Assembly: GCF_030272615.1 (NCBI RefSeq)
Contig: NC_081414.1
Span: 761,861,648-761,925,647, forward strand
Reading direction: 5' to 3'
Source of the DNA: Cryptomeria japonica
Taxonomy: Eukaryota > Streptophyta > Pinopsida > Cupressales > Cupressaceae
DNA: 64,000 nucleotides
Below, one piece after another: positions 12,231 through 23,923 of this stretch. The notes beneath the pieces were generated by a model, which was given only the letters and a program-made list of their open reading frames with translations, had not been told where the DNA came from and made no database searches. Within the stretch, counting starts at the first letter, position 1. Each line of letters starts with the position of its first letter. The position numbers and the translations under genes were made by a program.

Positions 12231-14037
12231 GAGTATGTAACATTCTTTGGAGGGAAAATAAAATTTAGTCTACTTGTTCTTTCTTGAAAAATATCTAGGC
12301 CTCCTAATGCAATATCCGCATTGGACTTAACACAACCCTTGTTGCAATAATTTAAACTATTTATCCCTTTGAGATTATGTCCCATATTGTTAATTTTTAC
12401 CACCTCCTTACTTTGAAAAGATATTTCATTTTTCTTAATTGGTAAATTAGGGTACACATATGAATCTTTATCACATATGATTTTATCAAAATGAGAACCT
12501 GAAAAAATATCACCTTCAAACATATTTTCTATTTCCCTATGCTTTAGAAATATTTTACCCTTCTCACAAAGAGACTTTGGGTACATATCTTTTTAAAAAA
12601 TGTTGTGCTCAGGTATCACATCTGCCTTCTCATATATTATTTCCTATTCTCTCATAGTCTCTGAAACATTACTTTGGGATACACCTTCTCCTATATCCTT
12701 TTCAAACATGGACCTGAGAATAGAGAAATTTTAGGTATACCTTCATGGGAATTTTCCTGAGAGTCATCATCCCCTTGAATAATGTCTTCATTCGCTAAAG
12801 TACCTTCCTGTACATAAATTTTTTCATGAATATTATTATCCAACATAGTAAAAAATTTTGGGAAATCGGTTATTATTACATCCTCTTAAATTTTTTTATC
12901 CTCCTAGAGTCCATCACATGTTTTATTTTCAGGAATAATGTCTTCATAAATGTTATTTGCTGAAGTTTCTTCATGTCTGTATACTGAATGTAAATCCATT
13001 TCGCCTTCACTTCCTAGATAGTCAATAATTTCATAGGAGGGACTAAAAAATGATTCACAAAAAATCATTTCCTCACATTCATGTGGAGTTTCATGATACT
13101 GAGGATTTAAAAAAATTTCAAAAGGATTTTCAATGACACATTTCCTATTACACTCCTCACTATGTATGTATTCCCCTAAGGTATTATTTCCCTAGGAATC
13201 ATCATTTTCTTCATCAAATAGACCCTGAATGTGCCCTAATCCATTAGTCTGTTTACTCTGAAAAAAATTGGGATCATTCTTCTGAACATATCTTTCATAT
13301 TCTTTATCTAACAAATATGAAATTTCTTCTAGACCGAGGAATGTTTCCTCTTTATTATTTATGTCTATACCTACACATATGGATTCTTCCCTACTTAAAT
13401 CCATAAGTTCTTCTTTATCATCAAATTCTTCCTCTAACATGTTTTCATATAAAATCTCAAGTAGAAGCCTTACCTGAGGATCATGATAAATCGCTAACTC
13501 ATGCATTTTTCTTGAAAATGGGGGCTTGATGTTTGAAGGTATTTTTGTGTATATATTGAACATCCTCATAAATAATTATGTCATAGATTCATCTTCCTAT
13601 TTTTCTATGTCAATAAATTCATCCAGAGGAGACATACAGACTTCTGATTCTATTATGTATTGTTGGTCCTCCTCTAGCTCATAGCTCATACTTCCCTCTT
13701 CACCTGCATCATAAAACACATCAAGGAACCATTTCTCCAATGCCCTCCATGATGAGATTCTATGTGTAGGGAGTGCTTCATAAGCTTCTCTTGAATTGTC
13801 ATTCAAAGTCCTGACAAATAATTTCATCACATAATCTTCTGCATAAACCTCATAATCTTGTACAAACGTATAAAATACATCCAAACAATCAATTGTTGAT
13901 TCATCATATTCCCCATGGAATTTTGGGACAAGTTGTGAAAGCTTAGGGAACAACTTGTTTCCAATACATTGAAAGCCAATGAGATCCAATGGCCTAAGGC
14001 CATCTAGAATAAAAGGCTTTCTTTGAAACATTTTCAA
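12215..14037 (-). pseudogene. gag: Gag of the 9685-18112 element, broken
   Basis: The frame starts at the Met at 14037, after the primer-site region. Residues about 50-145 show the retrotransposon Gag pattern: FYTFVQDYEVYAEDYVMKLF, then SSWRALEKWFLDVF, the usual W...F...F spacing of plant gypsy capsid. A stop region near 13590 separates this from an acidic, Asp/Glu-rich continuation (13569-13192), and further broken pieces reach 12215, where the frame runs into the truncated LTR. No zinc knuckle, protease or pol follows. The structural Gag protein would form the particle; this copy cannot make it. Confidence 0.65.
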
Positions 14038-14072
14038 AAAGGAAAATTTTCATCTCCCTTTGGGTTTCTTCC

Positions 14073-15260
14073 CCTAGTAGAGCCACCAATTGAAATAAAA
14101 CTTCTTATTAGATAGAGTCGCCACCTCCTAAGAGGAATAATACCTTTTATATACTTTCTAGGCTTCTTCCTCTAGCAGAACCTGAAACAAGCTCACCAAA
14201 AATTTAGAATACTTTTTGTAACAACTCCCCAACAGAGTCACCAATCTATTGTGTGACTTGGATGGGGAAAAAAAAACTTATCAAATCTTCAATGAAAAAT
14301 ACCAGAGCTTCTAGGTGAATGTTAATGTTGGGAAAAATGGTTTCTCAACCTTGCATTTATGTGAGGTTACTATTTATAGTAAGTTTTCATTTGAGCACAA
14401 AATGGTGAGAAACTCTCCCTGAAGCTTCTGGTTGGCTAGATAAGCATTCCGGTAAAGTTGCGTCGCAAGGTCATAGCTAGTTTTGAAGATATTAAATTTT
14501 TCGTCTTGGAGGGGTGCGATAAAATGTTTAAACTTAATTTTGGGGGCTTTAGAGGCTCCAAAATGCCCTGAAAAGTGGCTGTAACCAGTGCAGTGGTTAC
14601 GAGGTGATAGAGCACTTCACGAGCTTTTCGACGCTTCAAACGGTTCATCAATCGGACACCCGGTTCTCAAGTTATGGCCTCCGGAAGTTTGTACTCCTGA
14701 AATAGGAAAAATAATTTGTATCGAGTACATAAATGAGCTATAAAAGGGAGCGACACGTGTTGATGTGTGCTTTAACATGTCATAGGGCATCTAGAAGGGA
14801 GATAAGGTCGGCTACACCTTATTGGGTGGTTTTAGCCCATGGTTTTGTAATACCGTTTGACGGTTTCTTGTATTGTATCTCTTATTTATGAGGTGTGTGA
14901 GATAGAGGTTGGGTGTAAGAGAGTCTTATGGCTATTGAGTTGCCTCTGAATCTCTGATTAGTGGTACTCCTGCGAAGAGCTTTCTCTGCAAGTATGTTGT
15001 AATCTATTTTTGATTGCTGAATAAAATGTTGAGCTACTTTTGGAGTGTGGGGTTTTTCTCCCGAAAGGGTTTTCCCCACGTAAATCACTATGTTGTGGTA
15101 TGAATGCTATTATATCTATTTCTATTTTCTGTAACTGTTGTAATGATTTGAAAAAGTTTTGCATTACCCTCCTCTCAAGGTTAGTGTAGGAAGTTGTTTC
15201 CGCTACTTAACTTCCTTACAGTTAAACTATGTATGCCAACTCGCCAGCAGAGTTGCCAAT
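14073..15260 (-). promoter_or_regulatory. Primer-binding site and three further PBS-like motifs
   Basis: In minus orientation, directly after the 5' LTR comes TTGGCAACTCTGCTGGCGAG (15260-15241), the usual place and style of the Arg-tRNA-type site of plant gypsy elements. Three more look-alikes follow: ATTGGTGACTCTGTTGGGGA (about 14247-14228), GGCGACTCTATC (about 14122-14111) and ATTGGTGGCTCTACTAGGGG (about 14092-14073). With the solo LTR removed, the first two are only about 110 bases apart. The first is probably the functional site. Confidence 0.6.
14326..15220 (+). repeat. Solo LTR, plus strand, TSD GTTAA
   Basis: An 895-base unit begins TGTTGGGAAAAATGG and ends CTTCCTTACA, flanked on both sides by GTTAA (14321-14325 and 15221-15225). 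It carries a TATA box TATAAAAG (14739-14746), AATAAA (15020-15025) and the GGGTTTTTCTCCCG...GGTTTTCCCCACG block often seen near plant copia LTR 3' ends. No internal region is present, so it is the product of LTR-LTR recombination. It splits the leader of the surrounding gypsy element. Confidence 0.85.
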
Positions 15261-15261
15261 A

Positions 15262-18112
15262 TGTTGGTTCCCAAAACCATAGATTGGAAAACCAAAAGAC
15301 TTGCCAAATCCTCAAGTAGTCCAATCAGCCTTGGCCAACAAACATGGATGATCAAAGACCAAATCCCTCTACACTTTAGGCTCCACTGAACATAGTTAGG
15401 CATGCCTCTTCCTCTTAAGCACAAAATAGGTTATTTAAAGTGGATTTAAACCTTTTAGCAAGTTTACACAACTGGCAAATTATTGTTCTATAACTATGCT
15501 TTATTAAGTTCTTTAAAATGAATGTTTTGAAAAGAAATGATTGTGAATATATATTAAAAATGAGGTTTCTTTCAGGACTTAAATGAAATCTGCATAGATC
15601 AATTCATATAGGATTTGGGAATAACGTTTCTCTATCAAGGACCTTGAATGCATACAAATCAAAACCTTAAAAGATCAATAACAAACTAGTGCCTCTATCC
15701 AAGGATATATATGACACTTTGTGGACAACACATCTTATCAACTCAAGATACAATTTCTCATCAACTATGAAGGTTCAGTATGCGTTACACAAACAATAAG
15801 AACTCAATCTTTCACTTAATGCAATGACATGTGATTCACATCATAGAAAATCTATAAACAAATTTATCAAGAGGACAAAGATAATCATCAACACAAAAAA
15901 GTGCACACAATATTTGGAGAAATAAAACAGTGAACCTCGTATATTAGTCTTTAGGGGATAATTGCATACATAAGCTACACTTGTAGATACTCCATTACAT
16001 ATTGCTTGCACAGAACGATACTTCTTCTTCCTATAGACTTCTCTAATACAAAATGATATTCAATCCTTATAGCAGTATATTGTTCTTATGACTCCCCCTC
16101 CCCTTTTACATATAAGAATGACTCCCTATAAGTACATAAATCAAAATGCATATATGAAATGACACACCCTTTCATTCATAGAAGAGAAAGCTATAGATAG
16201 TTACATTCCAAAAGACACACCCTTTGGTTTAACAAATAATTTACAAATTAAAACCCTACAAATACTAAATGATGCTTCAATAATGTGTGCTTTATTCTCC
16301 GCCTTGATAAAATTCCTCAGTAAGTATTCATTATCTTCTCATTATTATCTACACACAAGATAAGCCAATCATATTCCTTTATTTCAACATAAAGCGTATT
16401 CCACTTTAGATTTTAGTTTGAAAATACTTGTTTAAAATAATTCATTAAAACCAAAGTATTTCCCTTTGAAAATATTTTGCAAACATAGCATCCGTTCATA
16501 TAAAATAATGCTTTATCCTAAAACATATATTCAAAGCACTTATTTAGGATAGATATACATAGATTTCATCTTTAACACACATTAAAATAATCCATAGGGC
16601 AGTGTCATACAATAAGAAATAATTCCCTTTTATTATTCTTTCGGCCAAACTTCCTTCCTCGATGATTTGTTCCCATGTCCTATCGATTCTATAGTTTGAT
16701 CGATACTTTTTATTTTCGAGGGGACTGCTTCTCATTTCTTTGATGAACTTCATGTCGATGAAACTGCTACTTTTAGTGAGTCCTTTTAGAGATCCATCGC
16801 AACTTAGGTTTGTTCGATAAGTCATTTTTTGATGACATGCCACCCAACTGCCACTTCAGCTACTAACTCATTTTGACCAGACCCATCGCGTGTCACCTTT
16901 GGATTGGCTCTAGGGTTTCTGTCTTGCCACCTTAGCATGGCCTCACTAACTGCCAGAATGAAGCTCTCCCTTGCCACCTAGCCATGATGGATATTCATTG
17001 TGCATCTCTGTATAGATGATCAACGATAGCCATTAGATCTTTTCCAACCTGCTCACAAGTTATCTCCTCCGAACTTCTTCCTTAGCGGGCTCCACCACTC
17101 GATCGCCATGTCGCGGTGAATAAACATCACACATATTCCGATCGCAGTATAGCGACCAGCATCGGATCGACTTGGCCGATCGTCCGATCTTCCTTATCTG
17201 CTCGGTCTTTAACCTTGCCTAAGCGACTCTCTCTTCTCTTTATCCATCTTTGCCACATGTCACTCTTTGGTTCGCCCATGGATCCACCTACCCACCACTT
17301 GGACCTGGGTTTTTCTTCTACGCTCTACCACATGGCACATCCTGATTCACTTGTAGATCCACTGGGATGACACCTCATCTGCCACCTTGGCAGTCGCTAT
17401 GTCATGGGGGATATAGGTCATGCAACTTTGTATCATGGTATAGCGACCGTTGTTGGATCAATCTCAAACTTGCATGCTCATTAACCTCCCCTCTTCCGCA
17501 CATGCTTTGTTGCCAAGTTGCGGGGATAAACCAACGTGCATCTCTATCTTGCAATATAGCCATGGCGTCAGATCTTTTTGCCTGACCATGAGATCTTACT
17601 AACTTGCTCGATCTTTATCCTCCATCCTTGCCAGTCTATCACAAAATTTGGATGCCTTGAGATGTGCACACACACGAGGTCCACTGGGTCACTAAGATAG
17701 CTCGTTGTCAAAAGCCTTCAAGCTTTTGACACTATGGATATGTGTGACTTTGCATTTAAATACAAAAAATATCTTGTCCACAACTAATGTGTGATAAATG
17801 ATTTTATGCCTCCTCTGCTATTGCATGTGTTCTATGCCTGAGCCTTTGTTTGAAAAATTTTGAACCTAGTGTGTAGCCACAGGACCCCTTGCAACTGCAT
17901 TTTCTTGGAAGCTTCTAATGTCTAGTCTACTACTCCATCTTTGTAGGCTCAGAGGACTGGCAATGCCATTTATGAGGCATTTGATCTTTTGGACAACTCC
18001 ATTTTTTTCATTTATTCTCTGTCATATAAGATACCAACAACAAATGCTCATATGATAAGAAAAAAGGCATCCATATATAGCACAAAATATTTTGTAAAAA
18101 TATGTGCTAACA
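15262..18112 (-). repeat. Full 5' LTR of the 9685-18112 element
   Basis: 2851 bases, TGTTGG...CTAACA on the plus strand. The part 15262-17833 repeats 9685-12230, and 17834-18112 has no counterpart in the left LTR. The TATA position seen at 9852-9863 is changed here (TTATTTAAAG), so this copy's promoter may be dead. Confidence 0.75.
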
Positions 18113-18117
18113 TGTTC

Positions 18118-20145
18118 TTAAGGTCACTTGACATTCATCATATATGGATCTATGCCAACCGTTCATAAATAAAGTCCCCTTTGTGATAACATCTATTCTA
18201 TAGGATGGGTCAATTATCACACCTGTGACAGTTTGACCATTCAGTTTAGTAGGGATGTACAAAGGAGTAGGTTCTCCATAATACAAGGCATCCAAAAGAG
18301 TGAATGATAAAGATACATCCGACATCTTCTCCTTCTAGCTAGGAGGCAAGCAAATAGGAGTGATGGTAACCATGTTCACAAATAGACCATCATCTAAAGA
18401 AGGATCTGATGCAAAGATAAAATTTGTTGAATGTGGGGGAAAAGGATCATTATAGATTTGTAAGTAATTGTTGGTTTTTTAAATGAACTTGTTTGACTTA
18501 TGTTTTTGTGTATTAGCTTTGATTGCACCACTATCGATGTGGACTTGGACAATGTGTCAAAAATGATAACATCATTGTGTCATGACCAAGAACACAATGG
18601 TAATAGAAAAATTTGGATCCATCGCACCAACATGGAAAGGGTTTGCTATTAGACACCAGTATAATCTTAGAGAGGGTGATTAGTTTGTCTTTCAACAATT
18701 ATTGCATTATGCTCAAATAAGAGTCATTCAATTTTGTGAAGACCCTATTTTGCTGGGAGCCTCTTTCAAAAGCTGTCAAAGGGATAGCCACAACATTAGC
18801 TACTACCTTATTCTTCCTAGACCCTTCTATAGGTGTGCCTACAAAGGAATCAAACTAGAATATCAAAATTGTGATATAGTGTGCTAGTAATCTATAAGCA
18901 AGGAACACATATTAGCAAAGTTTTGTTAACTGTTAGGGGATAGCTTCTCCCTCAATGTCAGCTATAGATTGTCAATGAAAATTCTCTATAGATCTCTATC
19001 TAGTAGGGAAAAGGGGATTTTAGTAGAAATTGATTGATGTATTGAGATTAAATTTGTGATCTTTTCCTTGGGTTTTTGTTTATATTGAACAAGGTAAGTG
19101 ATAGTGACCCTGCTGCCAATGTTAGCATGAAACCGTCTAAGGAAAAGGCCTATAAGCTTATCAAAGGTGCAGAAAGAATGATCTAGCAAATAGCTATACT
19201 ATTCTAATGTGGTACCATTAAGGGACCATGTGAATAGTTTGAGAAACACAAAGTTTAGGCTATGATAGTCACTACACATGTTCATGAAAGAATCGATGTG
19301 CACATTAGCTAGGGTCCCATTCACCATTAAACCTATCAAATTTCACTGACCCGACTATGTTAGGAAGGATAGTGTTTAGGATGGTGATGCCGAGGGTAAT
19401 TTTTCTATAATATGTAGGCATAGATGATTGATCAGAGGAAAAAGCTAGGCTCATGATTTGCAACTACAACTACCCCATGTTCTATAAGATGGTGTTAAAG
19501 ACTGGATTACTAGGCAGAGGAGGTGGAGGTGGGTGAGATCCACCACACCTCCATTGGAGCCTTCAAAAGGATTAGTGTCACTAGGAGATGTCATTCTAGT
19601 GCTAATTGTAGACATCTAAGCTATAGTGGAGATAAAGGTTGAGACACTAGACATACCTGTATAGCCTAAGGGGGTAGATAAAGCAGTGATACTAGGAATA
19701 GTAGGCCTAGGATCAACCATGTGTACTATCAAACTAGGAATTTCCACACCAAGATGATAGCCACAAATGTCAGACTGGCCATCTTGATGAGAGGCACCAA
19801 CTAAAGGCATGCATGATTTCTGACTATCATAGATAATGCCTTCAACATCTCTAGGCCTCTCTTATCTGAGATCAACATGTCTCTCAAAGTGTTGACAATA
19901 TTTCTAGCCTAAGGGAGGACATTCTCTCAATTTAGAAAACCTTCCAATTCTCTTAGATGTTGCTTGATCATGTCAATTTTCTTAAAATCAATAATGAGAA
20001 TAGAGTTGTGATCAACAATAGGAGGGCATGATGGAGTGGAATTTCTTAGAGAATTACTCTAAGAGATGGATTGTGAACTAGGCAGAGAGGGGTTCCCTAC
20101 CAAAATGGAATTAAGGGGATGAGAAGCCAAGAAATCATTTGGGTT
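18118..20145 (-). pseudogene. gag: Outer gypsy Gag and protease N-terminal half
   Basis: Read right to left, a low-complexity N-terminal Gag region (20145-19620) with several stops precedes a Gag core piece at 19189-18986 (HSFCTFDKLIGLFLRRFHAN, then VTITYLVQYKQKPKEKI). This is the F..L...FL.RF.....L....Q pattern of plant gypsy capsid. At 18325-18110 an aspartic-protease start appears: LNGQTVTGVIIDPSYRIDVI, where the usual D-T/S-G triad reads D-P-S, so the active site is damaged. The chain breaks at the insertion and its C-terminal half is at 9385-9679. Joining across the insertion also needs a small frameshift. Confidence 0.6.
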
Positions 20146-20150
20146 GGTAA

Positions 20151-21795
20151 TGATGAAGAGGATGGAGGATTTAATTGCAATCTTGTAAACTAAAGTGGAA
20201 TATGGATCCAAACCCCAACACTCCTATGGTGTTTCAAATGCTCAAAGTGCCTCAATAGGCTCAAAACTTGTCTTCACCTTAATAAAGTGTTTCCTCCACC
20301 TCCATACACATCAAATAACCTCAACTAGCATGTCTCTAAGGTTTTCAAACCCTCAACTCATCAACTGATACAAAAACCCAAATCTAGCCCTTCACTAGGC
20401 CTAGTTACCTAGTAGTCTACCTGCACTGTTTTATGCTGTTTTTCTCAAGAATTCTCTAGAACACTAACCAATGTTATGATGGATTTTATCACCTCACATA
20501 TACCCCTATTAACTCCCAAAGTTATACCTATGCTTTTTTTGGACCAACTCCTTCAAAAACCTGTTGTCCCTAGTCACTATGAGGGCTAATTAGGTCTATT
20601 TTGTGAAGGAAGTACCCTCGAAACTCATCCTTAGGTCTAACCCTTCTTTAAAATCTTAAATTATGGTACCAAACCAAGGATTTTCAAGGTATTAAGGTTC
20701 AGTTACACTCCTAAATACCCAAACTCAAAAACCCTCCTTAAATCACCCTTAAACCTAGGGCTTGCTCAAAACCACTTCAAAACTCACTTCCAGAATCAAA
20801 AAAAGGTTGATTCACCCAAAATTTAACATGTCTCCATTGATTCCATCATAAAACTATGACCTCCTTAAGGCCAATCTTCTACTGCTACACCTATGGCATC
20901 AAAACCATGTGTTTTCAGTCATCTGTCTCGATGTACACCTACAAACTCAAACTTCCTGTCACCAAAATGTTAGAAACATATACTGTAAATTTTAGAAATG
21001 AATCCACCCTATGAGAATCAGAATACTCATTCAAAGGATGGATCCAAACATCCTTAAAAACTATCAAAACAAATGGACACTTCACAGTCTATTTTGGGAC
21101 AGTCAGCAGTAAAATGGAAACAATATTATTTCAGAACTTCACAATGTCTCCAGATTGCAAGGATAAATAAAATAAAAACCTCATAGCATGATGGACATGA
21201 TAGTATTACTTCCAAAGCAAAGTAAAACAAACAATATTCAGAAAATGCAGGAAATAAATGTGTCTTATTGTTGTTCCAGAATTACAAAACTATCTAACAG
21301 ACTTCTCCAGACTTCCTTATAGACTTCTTCACGTACAATAATGTTTGCACAGACTTTATAAATGTCTAGACAACCACCATAACTAATTCAAATCAGTTAG
21401 AAGGCACTAACAATGCCTAAAAGCATGATTTGCACATTTACATACTAACCGTTGTAATTCAAATATTTGAATTTACAACTTTATTTCTAAGGTTTCCAAA
21501 CAACTAAACCTATCCCATTCAACATATTTTAACATAATAGGATCATTAAAGCATATTAGAACCCTATTCAACCTATCTAGACTCCTAGGCATCATTAACC
21601 CAATTACATTGCATTTTGGTCTTTAGGCCTTTATCAAGACCTTTAGGACTTTTACACATTACATATGATTTATTTCTTTCAAAAGCCATTATTGGCTCTA
21701 AAACTCTCCAATCAACTTGATTTGCTTCATAAAACCTTCCTGGTATCTTCATTGTCTTCATGCTTTTGTAGGTTGGCCTGGGTGCTCCTGCACCA
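20151..21795 (-). repeat. 3' LTR of the 20151-25566 element
   Basis: 1645 bases, near-identical by eye to 23924-25566. The inner edge abuts the purine-rich (element strand) TTGGTGGGGAGTA tract at 21796-21810. Confidence 0.88.
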
Positions 21796-21839
21796 TACTC
21801 CCCACCAATTAAAATACTCTTGTCCCAAGAGTGATGCTG

Positions 21840-23870
21840 CTACTTCCAAACATCAGATTGTTGTTGGCTCCTTACAAATCCTGATTGAGGGATGAAATAA
21901 TCCCCAAAAGTCACCTTCTTTTTGCTTCTCAAACCTATAGTCACATCACACATTAGATTAGAAACAAAATATGTATTTGGCTGCTCTTGTTTAGGACATT
22001 GCTGCTCATAACCAATCTGTACATCTTCTCTTCTCTGATCCACTTGCTATACCTGCAACTTCTCTTTCACACCCACATATCCTTGCTCAACAATAGGACA
22101 TTTTACTGAACCAACTTGCACAAAAGATAAATCCCATAAATCATCATGAAGAGGACTATTCTACCTCATAGTCTGGTGCAAATTAACATCTTCCTTCCAA
22201 CCAGTATCTTCTTGTTTTTCAACCTACCTTATCATTGGTAAATGCTCCCCAAAACATATTATAGGATGCTCTTTCAAGACCCCCAGAGGTAAAGGATTCA
22301 ACTTATATTTCTGACCATCTTTATGAACCAAATATGTGTTATCAAAACCATCATGTAGTGTTCTTCTACTATGTTGCCAAGGTCTTCCTAATATCAAATG
22401 TGCACAAGTCATAGGAACCACATCACATAATGCCTTATCTTGATATGGACCAATAGAGAAATTCACATAAGCCTTCAAACTAACCTCTACATGTTACTGT
22501 TGGGTAACCCTAGTGGCCTTGTAGGGATTAGGATGGTCAATTAGTACAATTCCTAACTTGGTTATCATATCAAGAGACACAAGATTACTATATGATCCTG
22601 AATCAATGATTACCTTACATATCTTTCCTTTGCATAAACAAGTAGTTCTGAAGATTGTTACCTTTGGTTCTTGCTGAAGTTTCTCACCTTGCCTTACCAT
22701 CAAGAAGTCACCTTCAAGGACAGGGTCTACTCTCTTTGATTCTTCTTTCTTCTCATCTTCTTGTACCATATTCACTCTTCTATCTCTGCCTTGATCTGAT
22801 TCAATCTACTTAGGACATCTGAATTATTGGTGCCCAATCTCATTGCAATGAAAACACTTACCTATAAAGATTCCACGTCCTCTTCCAAATCTGCCACCTC
22901 TATGGTTGTATCCTCCTCTAGGTTTTGAATAAATTTCTTTGCCTTTCTCATTGTTGTCTTGCCCTTGATCTCTATTACCTCTTCCTCTATTAGAAATGCC
23001 TCCTCTTCCACCATTACTTGATCTTTCTTATTTTCTTTTCACCTTCTCTTCTGCCCTAATTGCTAACTGATAACATTCACTTATTGTTTTTGGTAATTGT
23101 AGACCAATCTCATCTTGTAAATTAAATCTTAAGCCATTTATATACTTGGCTACTTTCTCATCTTCTTCCTCATATCCTCCTCTGATACTAAGCTTGTGAA
23201 ATTGCTTAGTGTAAGCCATTACATCCATCTCTTTTTACTTCAGATTCTGTCTCATCCTCTTCACATGAATGGTATAATCAGATGGTAGGAACTGCTCTTT
23301 CATCAAACTTTTCATTCTTGACCATGTAGACACTTTTGCTAATCCTCTTGCCATCCTATCATTCTGAAAACTAGTCCACCATGTCAATGATGTACCTCTC
23401 AATTTAGTCTTTGCAAATTTCACTTTCTTCTCCTCTTCCATTTCTTCAAACTCAAAATAGTTATCTAAGGCATCAAGCCATCCTAACACCTCTTCGCTAT
23501 CCATCTTCCCCTGATAGATAGGCAAATCAATATGACTCTTACCTCCACTACCTTGTACTACCTTCAACAATCTAACAAATCTCTTTTCTTCAGGGTCCTC
23601 TATGTCATTTGTTCGCTGCTCTTGGTCTGCTATCTCATTCACTTCTTCTTCATCATTGCCTTATAGGTTGTCTTGCTCTTCTCTTCTTCTATTCCTTTCA
23701 AGGTTATCTATCCTTTATTGCATAGCTTCTCTCTCCCTTCTCCATTGTCTTTCTTCTCTTTCCTTAGCCTGCTCTCTTGCTGCATCTTGTTCCCTTCTTT
23801 CCCTTCTTTCCCTTTCTAGGATTTCCTTCAATTCTTCTAGTTCTCTTGCCAATTGATTCTTAGGTGCCAT
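21840..23870 (-). pseudogene. gag: Gag-protease polyprotein of the 20151-25566 element
   Basis: Start Met at 23870 (MAPKNQLARELEELKE). A charged Glu/Arg-rich coiled coil comes first (23870-23715). A capsid-type Gag domain follows (23600-23235: VLGWLDALDNYFEFEE, then LTWWTSFQ and MKEQFLP), then VMAYTKQFHKLS...AIRAEEK (23228-23031). A CCHC knuckle lies at 22856-22815 with one in-frame stop. A protease has the D-S-G triad (VIIDSGSYSNLVS, about 22640-22600) and LILGRPWQHSRRT at about 22400-22360. A short tail ends near 21840. Frames are interrupted at about 23700, 23230, 23030 and 22780. Gag would form particles and the protease would mature them; RT, RNase H and integrase are absent. Confidence 0.8.
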
Positions 23871-23910
23871 AATTAACTTTAACAAACCTGAACTATATCT
23901 TTTACTAATT

Positions 23911-23921
23911 CTCTGATACCA
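23911..23921 (-). promoter_or_regulatory. Primer-binding site, initiator-Met-tRNA type
   Basis: TGGTATCAGAG on the minus strand, two bases after the 5' LTR edge at 23924. The sequence is the standard complement to the initiator-Met tRNA 3' end, more usual in copia than in gypsy elements of plants. Confidence 0.85.
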
Positions 23922-23923
23922 CT

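Larger units (their letters stand above)
9685..18112 (-). mobile_element. Ty3/gypsy element inserted in the outer protease, pol deleted
   Basis: Direct repeats 9685-12230 and 15262-18112 both start TGTTGGTTCCC. The right copy ends CTAACA and is followed by TGTTC (18113-18117), equal to the five bases before the left copy (9680-9684). That gives a standard TG...CA element with a 5-bp target duplication. The left copy lacks the last roughly 280 bases, and no polypurine tract or pol lies beside it. A single deletion from the end of gag through pol and PPT into the 3' LTR explains both. The interior holds gag, leader and a solo LTR. Confidence 0.75.
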
